Made by a program: the position numbers and the translations under genes | Assembly: GCA_902373595.1 (NCBI GenBank) | Contig: CABKMX010000038.1 | Coordinates: forward strand, 1 to 8,159 | DNA length: 8,159 nucleotides | Direction: 5' to 3' | DNA from: an uncultured Christensenellaceae bacterium | GTDB taxonomy: Bacteria; Bacillota; Clostridia; Christensenellales; UBA3700 | The notes under the pieces: model-generated | What the model was told of the DNA's origin: nothing | Databases searched by the model: none | What the model saw: the letters and a program-made list of their open reading frames with translations, nothing else | Part shown: piece by piece, positions 5,516 to 8,159 of the stretch | Layout: every line of letters begins with the position of its first letter | How positions within the stretch are numbered: position 1 is the stretch's first letter

Positions 5516-5664
5516 CCTTACAGCGAGCGCCGATAGGGGATGGCGAGACACGGAAGTGTCGAGGCACGCGAGCGTGCACCGGGTAGCACCTTGCGAAAAG
5601 CAAGGTGACCCGGGGAGAATCCCGGCAAACAAAAACGGCGCATTGTTATGCGCCGTAATGGTGA
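5501..5664 (+). repeat. 164-bp tandem unit B (copy 5), tRNA-Glu array
   Basis: The unit is base-for-base identical to 5337-5500, so it carries the same hairpins shifted by 164: outer stem 5505-5514 / 5617-5626, hairpin 5547-5551/5556-5560, compound hairpin 5579-5584/5608-5613. Its last bases (5659-5664) are already the 3' end of the genuine tRNA-Glu. Perfect identity over 164 bases points to very recent duplication or gene conversion. A wrong copy number from assembly is possible for a tandem repeat this short. Confidence 0.85.
5631..5656 (-). terminator. rho-independent terminator of tRNA-Glu
   Basis: The 9-bp stem 5635-5643 / 5648-5656 with a 4-base loop is followed on the - strand by TTTTTG. 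It begins 2 bases after the tRNA-Glu CCA end, so transcription stops just past the tRNA. Confidence 0.85.
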
Positions 5665-5733
5665 CTCTGCCGGGATTCGAACCCGGGTAGCAGCCGTGAG
5701 AGGGCTGAGTCTTAACCGCTTGACCACAGAGCC
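5659..5733 (-). tRNA. tRNA-Glu (anticodon CUC)
   Basis: The reverse complement begins GGCTCTGTGGTCAAGCGG and ends CAGAGTC, discriminator A and an encoded CCA (5661-5659). The acceptor stem is 7 bp (GGCTCTG/CAGAGTC, one G-U). The anticodon arm CAGCC-CTCTCAC-GGCTG has loop bases CTC at 34-36, reading GAG. The T-arm is CCGGG-TTCGAAT-CCCGG, and total length is 75 nt with CCA. It has its own promoter and terminator. Its 3' 21 nt are duplicated in the neighbouring tandem units. Confidence 0.96.
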
Positions 5734-5747
5734 GTCAAAGTATCATA

Positions 5748-5776
5748 ATAATATCATACCTTTTTGCGTTTGTCTA
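5748..5776 (-). promoter_or_regulatory. sigma-70 type promoter of tRNA-Glu
   Basis: On the - strand, TAGACA (5771-5776), a 17-bp spacer and TATTAT (5748-5753) with an extended TGA before the -10 box are seen. The tRNA 5' end at 5733 is 15 bases past the -10 box. Overlapping TATTAT/TATGAT alternatives exist in the same AT-rich patch. Confidence 0.7.
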
Positions 5777-5794
5777 TCGTTTTGCATCACTTTT

Positions 5795-5824
5795 TTTGAC
5801 GCAAATCAAACTTTTTGCGTCAAA
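5795..5824 (-). repeat. inverted repeat at the end of the YhhN gene
   Basis: A perfect 11-bp inverted repeat TTTGACGCAAA 5795-5805 / TTTGCGTCAAA 5814-5824 with an 8-base loop overlaps the YhhN stop codon (5820-5822). After the stem the - strand runs into seven A's rather than T's, so it is not a standard terminator for this operon. It could be a weak 3'-end structure or a protein-binding palindrome upstream of the tRNA-Glu promoter. Confidence 0.5.
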
Positions 5825-6518
5825 CCTTGAGAGTGACGGAGAAGCTGATGAGGATCATCGCGATGTAATAGAACACCATGACGATATAATTGAGCATGCG
5901 TTTGAGGTTGATATCCGCGCCGTAATAGGTATAGAGCAGCGCGGAATCGGAGATCATGAAGAACGCAAGCGCGAACAGCATTGCGATGTAGAAGTCGCTG
6001 CGGAGCGCGATGAAGCCGTTGAGCGCGCTGAGGAACGCCATCGAGATCAAAGCTCCGTAGATGATCATGACGATGCCGTACTTGTCGAGGGTGACGACGT
6101 GCATGCGGTGGAACAGCAATATTCCGAGCGGAACAATGACAAGGAAGGGCAAAAGCCAGAAGTTGAACTTGCCGACATCGGCGATCATTGCCGCCGAAAA
6201 CAGGACTTGCGCCGCGCCGAAGAAGAGGACGCCGCCCAGCATAAAGCGAATTGCGAATTTTTCTTCGAACAATTCTTTGAGCATCAGCATGACGTCGCCG
6301 GCGGTGCAGAACACCAAGCCCGACAGCACGATTGCGGAGTAGCGCAGGTGTTCGGGGTTGGAAAAGGCGGAGAGAATGCCGATCAACATAAAGCCGACCG
6401 ACGCGGCGAGCTTGAAAATGCACGCCCAAACGCGTTTTTCGTTGACGTAAAACGCGCCCGTGGCGATTGCGCAGACGAGGATGTAGGCGCAGAGCGGATA
6501 GATCCACCAACTGTTCAT
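5820..6518 (-). CDS. YhhN/TMEM86 family multi-pass membrane protein (possible lysoplasmalogenase)
   Basis: The 232-aa protein is almost entirely hydrophobic, with about eight predicted spans by eye (for example 5-24, 33-51, 60-78, 92-112, 120-136, 148-171, 176-197 and 211-229). Family landmarks are the two conserved acidic motifs GDVMLM at 74-79 and SDSALL at 190-195, and the closing YYIAMILISFSV at 217-228. Known members (human TMEM86A/B) hydrolyse the vinyl-ether bond of lysoplasmalogens in the membrane. Plasmalogens occur in anaerobic Clostridia, so that role is plausible but not shown. The ATG at 6518 has AGGAGG 6 bases upstream and overlaps the stop of the aminopeptidase gene by four bases (ATGA), so the two are translationally coupled. 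The length is normal for the family. Confidence 0.8.
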   Translation of the reverse strand: MNSWWIYPLCAYILVCAIATGAFYVNEKRVWACIFKLAASVGFMLIGILSAFSNPEHLRYSAIVLSGLVFCTAGDVMLMLKELFEEKFAIRFMLGGVLFFGAAQVLFSAAMIADVGKFNFWLLPFLVIVPLGILLFHRMHVVTLDKYGIVMIIYGALISMAFLSALNGFIALRSDFYIAMLFALAFFMISDSALLYTYYGADINLKRMLNYIVMVFYYIAMILISFSVTLKV

Positions 6519-7762
6519 GTGTTCCCTCCTGTCGGGTCGAATGCAAAGTTGCCGTGCCTGAACACGGGGACGACGGAGCCGTCTTGTTTGATCCCGTCGA
6601 TGTTCAAATCGCGTGTGCCGATCATGAAGTCGACGTGTTCGTTCGAGGAGTTTGCGCCGCGGGCAATCAGTTCTTCTTTGGTCATGTAATCGGCGCCCTC
6701 AATCAGCGGATACGCCTGCCCGATCGCGAGGTGACAGGCGGCGTTCTCGTCAAAGAGAGTGTCGAAGAAGAGCGTGTTCAACGCGCGTATCGGCGAGTCG
6801 TATTGGACGAGAGCGACCTCGCCCAAGTAGTGCGAGCCCTCGTCCGTCTCGATGACGTTGCGCAAAATCTCTTCGCCGCGTTCGGTGCCGAAGTCGACGA
6901 TGCGTCCCTTTTCCAATTTAAGCCAAAACTTGTCGACGATGTTGCCGTCGTGGACGAGAGGCATGGAGGCATAGACTACGCCGTCTACGCGGTTGCGGTC
7001 GGGAAGAGAGAAGACCTCTTCGGTCGGCATATTCGCGCAAAAGTACTTGCCGCAGAGCGCAGGCTCGCGCGCGCCGGAGAAGTAGTAGCCTTCCGGCATG
7101 CCGACGGTGAGGTCGGTGCCGAGCGAGTTGGAGTAGTGCAAAGCGGTGAATTTTTGTTCGGTAAGCCAAGCCGAGCGCGCGGTCAAATTTGAACAATGTT
7201 CTTCCCATGCGGCGATTGCGTCGCGCTTGTCGAGGCGCATCGTCTTGACAATCAAGCCCCAAAGTTTGCTTTCGGCAACGGAAGGGGTGTCGTCGGGGAA
7301 GACGGTCTTTGCCCAAGCGCGGCACGGGACGGCGCACAATGTCCAACGAATCTTGTTGGTCATCGCGCAGTCGTAATAGCGCTTGAACGCCCTGTCGGCA
7401 GCCCTGGAATATTCGGCGAGTTTGCGCGGTTCGACCCCGTCGTAGAGGTGCGGATCGTCGGACAATATTTGAATGACGACGCAGTCGGGATCGGTGAAAG
7501 AGTTCTTCATATCCGCGACAAAAGAGGGGATATCGGTCAGCGTCTCGACGCTTTCGTTGAGCATCTTGAGGCGCGAGATTGTGCGGTCGTTGTAGTTGAC
7601 GTGCACTTTGCGCGCGCCCAAGCGGTAACATTCTTCGCATACAAGGCGCGCAAGGTCGACCCCCTCCAACGAGGAGTTGATCAAAACGTTGTCGCCGTTG
7701 CCGACGTTTGCGCCGATGCGTGCGACGAGCTCGGCATATTTTTTGAGCAAAGCCTTGTTCAT
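6515..7762 (-). CDS. M29 family aminopeptidase (AmpS/PepS-like)
   Basis: The 415-aa protein has normal length for the M29 metallo-aminopeptidases (AmpT, AmpS, PepS). The C-terminal catalytic part contains the expected residues in order: NMPTEEV (244-250, Glu249), GEVAL (314-318, Glu315), FDENAACHLAIGQAY (337-351, His344 and Tyr351) and SNEHVDFMIG (373-382, His376 and Asp378). These match the known Glu/Glu/His/His/Asp dinuclear metal site. The N-terminal half carries the family's GDNVLI strand (23-28) and ARKVHVNYND (50-59). Known role: cytoplasmic removal of N-terminal residues from peptides using two divalent metals (cobalt or zinc). There is no signal peptide. The ATG at 7762 follows GGAGG with 5 bases spacing, and a good promoter lies just upstream. 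First gene of an operon with YhhN; the functional link between the two is not obvious. Confidence 0.93.
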   Translation of the reverse strand: MNKALLKKYAELVARIGANVGNGDNVLINSSLEGVDLARLVCEECYRLGARKVHVNYNDRTISRLKMLNESVETLTDIPSFVADMKNSFTDPDCVVIQILSDDPHLYDGVEPRKLAEYSRAADRAFKRYYDCAMTNKIRWTLCAVPCRAWAKTVFPDDTPSVAESKLWGLIVKTMRLDKRDAIAAWEEHCSNLTARSAWLTEQKFTALHYSNSLGTDLTVGMPEGYYFSGAREPALCGKYFCANMPTEEVFSLPDRNRVDGVVYASMPLVHDGNIVDKFWLKLEKGRIVDFGTERGEEILRNVIETDEGSHYLGEVALVQYDSPIRALNTLFFDTLFDENAACHLAIGQAYPLIEGADYMTKEELIARGANSSNEHVDFMIGTRDLNIDGIKQDGSVVPVFRHGNFAFDPTGGNT

Positions 7763-7779
7763 TTTTGCCTCCGTAAGAT

Positions 7780-7808
7780 ATTATACAGTAAATCGCACCG
7801 ATTATCAA
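7780..7808 (-). promoter_or_regulatory. sigma-70 type promoter of the aminopeptidase operon
   Basis: On the - strand, TTGATA (7803-7808), a 17-bp spacer and a perfect TATAAT (7780-7785) are seen. The ribosome binding site follows within a few bases of the likely start, so the leader is very short. I see no clear intrinsic terminator between the AraC gene and this promoter (7809-7919). Confidence 0.75.
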
Positions 7809-7919
7809 GCCCAAATCGCGCAATTGCCAATCGAAAGTCTGTGCGTCTGCGATTCGGCGTTGCAAGAGTTGCATTAACGCAAAGAAGGCAAGATGTTTTC
7901 GTACGGAATTGAGACGGTG

Positions 7920-8159
7920 CTATTTGGGCGGGTTTTCGCGGTAGTCGGCAGGAGTGCGCCCCGTGAATTTTTTGAATGTGCGCGAAAAGTGGCTCTGCGA
8001 CGAAAAGCGCAGATGCGCGCTGATTGCGGAGAGAGATTTGTCGGTGTAGACGAGCAGCCTCTTTGCCTCTTCGATTCGCTCTTCCGCGATGTAATCGGAC
8101 AGGTTTTTGCCCGTCTCCGCCTTGAAACGCGTGGACAGCCTCGAGCGGCTGAGAAAGAG
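7920..8159 (-). CDS. AraC-family transcriptional regulator, C-terminal DNA-binding domain, 5' truncated by window
   Basis: Reading the - strand from 8159 gives 79 residues and TAG at 7922-7920. The sequence holds the second half of the AraC double helix-turn-helix domain: LSRSRLSTRFKAETGKNLSD, then YIAEERIEEAKRLL, then FSSQSHFSRTFKKFTGRTPADYR near the end. This matches the AraC signature (FxSxSxFxxxFKxxxGxTPxxYR). The order Y(I)xxxRIxxAxxLL followed by IS..(L)xFSSQSHF is standard. The ligand-binding N-terminus is outside the window, so its inducer cannot be guessed. It lies in the same direction as, and 157 bases upstream of, the aminopeptidase operon, which has its own promoter, so regulation of that operon is possible but unproven. 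Confidence 0.93.
   Translation of the reverse strand, partial: LFLSRSRLSTRFKAETGKNLSDYIAEERIEEAKRLLVYTDKSLSAISAHLRFSSQSHFSRTFKKFTGRTPADYRENPPK

Noticed and set aside
5337..5664. CRISPR array
   Set aside because: The units are 164 bp, fully identical, with no alternation of short repeats and unique spacers.
5224..5727. Overlapping ORFs of 68-116 codons across the tandem units, with repeated peptide blocks
   Set aside because: The peptide repetition only mirrors the DNA repeat. The same core is open in several frames on both strands, and the conservation pattern is that of hairpins, not codons.
5796..7912. + strand ORFs opposite the YhhN and M29 genes (5796-6689, 6467-7192, 7196-7912)
   Set aside because: Shadow frames of conserved - strand genes; charged low-complexity translations and no ribosome binding sites.

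Overview
The window looks like a piece of chromosome from an anaerobic, gut-type Clostridia-like Firmicute, probably an uncultured lineage. This is an inference. It rests on strong GGAGG ribosome binding sites, consensus TTGACA/TATAAT promoters, moderately high GC, and a gene set of GH29 fucosidase, M29 aminopeptidase, YhhN membrane protein, archaeal-type phosphoglycerate-mutase homologue and AraC regulator. No marker fixes the species.

Layout: (1) 1-564, the 3' end of a GH29 alpha-L-fucosidase gene on the + strand, closed by a terminator. (2) 614-838, an AT-rich doubtful small ORF. (3) 841-1298, a non-coding repeat array next to tRNA-Ser(GCU) (1299-1389, - strand). (4) 1644-4972 (- strand), a two-gene operon: an apgM-like phosphomutase-superfamily enzyme and, translationally coupled to it, a large membrane-anchored surface protein, with a consensus promoter upstream and a terminator downstream. 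(5) 5041-5664, a second non-coding repeat array next to tRNA-Glu(CUC) (5659-5733, - strand). (6) 5820-7762 (- strand), a two-gene operon of M29 aminopeptidase and YhhN-family membrane protein. (7) 7920-8159 (- strand), the C-terminal DNA-binding half of an AraC-family regulator.

The most interesting content is non-coding. Five copies of one structured repeat family, sharing the core GCGAGCGCCGATAGGG or variants, lie downstream of the two tRNA genes. Two are exact tandem 164-bp units, two are diverged copies and one is decayed. At both tRNAs the repeats are separated by direct duplicates of the tRNA 3' end (21-22 bp including CCA) that break off at nearly the same point in the T-loop. In at least two cases the element's other end carries an inverted copy of the same tRNA 3' end, so the flanking arm is tRNA-specific. 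Hairpins inside the core differ in sequence between copies but keep their pairing and stable tetraloops (GGAA, UACG). This suggests a non-autonomous mobile or accreting element, probably with a folded RNA, that targets tRNA 3' ends. No recombinase or transposase gene is visible in the window, and I could not test whether the family is already catalogued.

The protein-coding genes appear ordinary and intact apart from the two cut by the window edges. Many long + strand ORFs opposite the - strand genes are antisense shadows produced by GC-rich codon bias and are not annotated.
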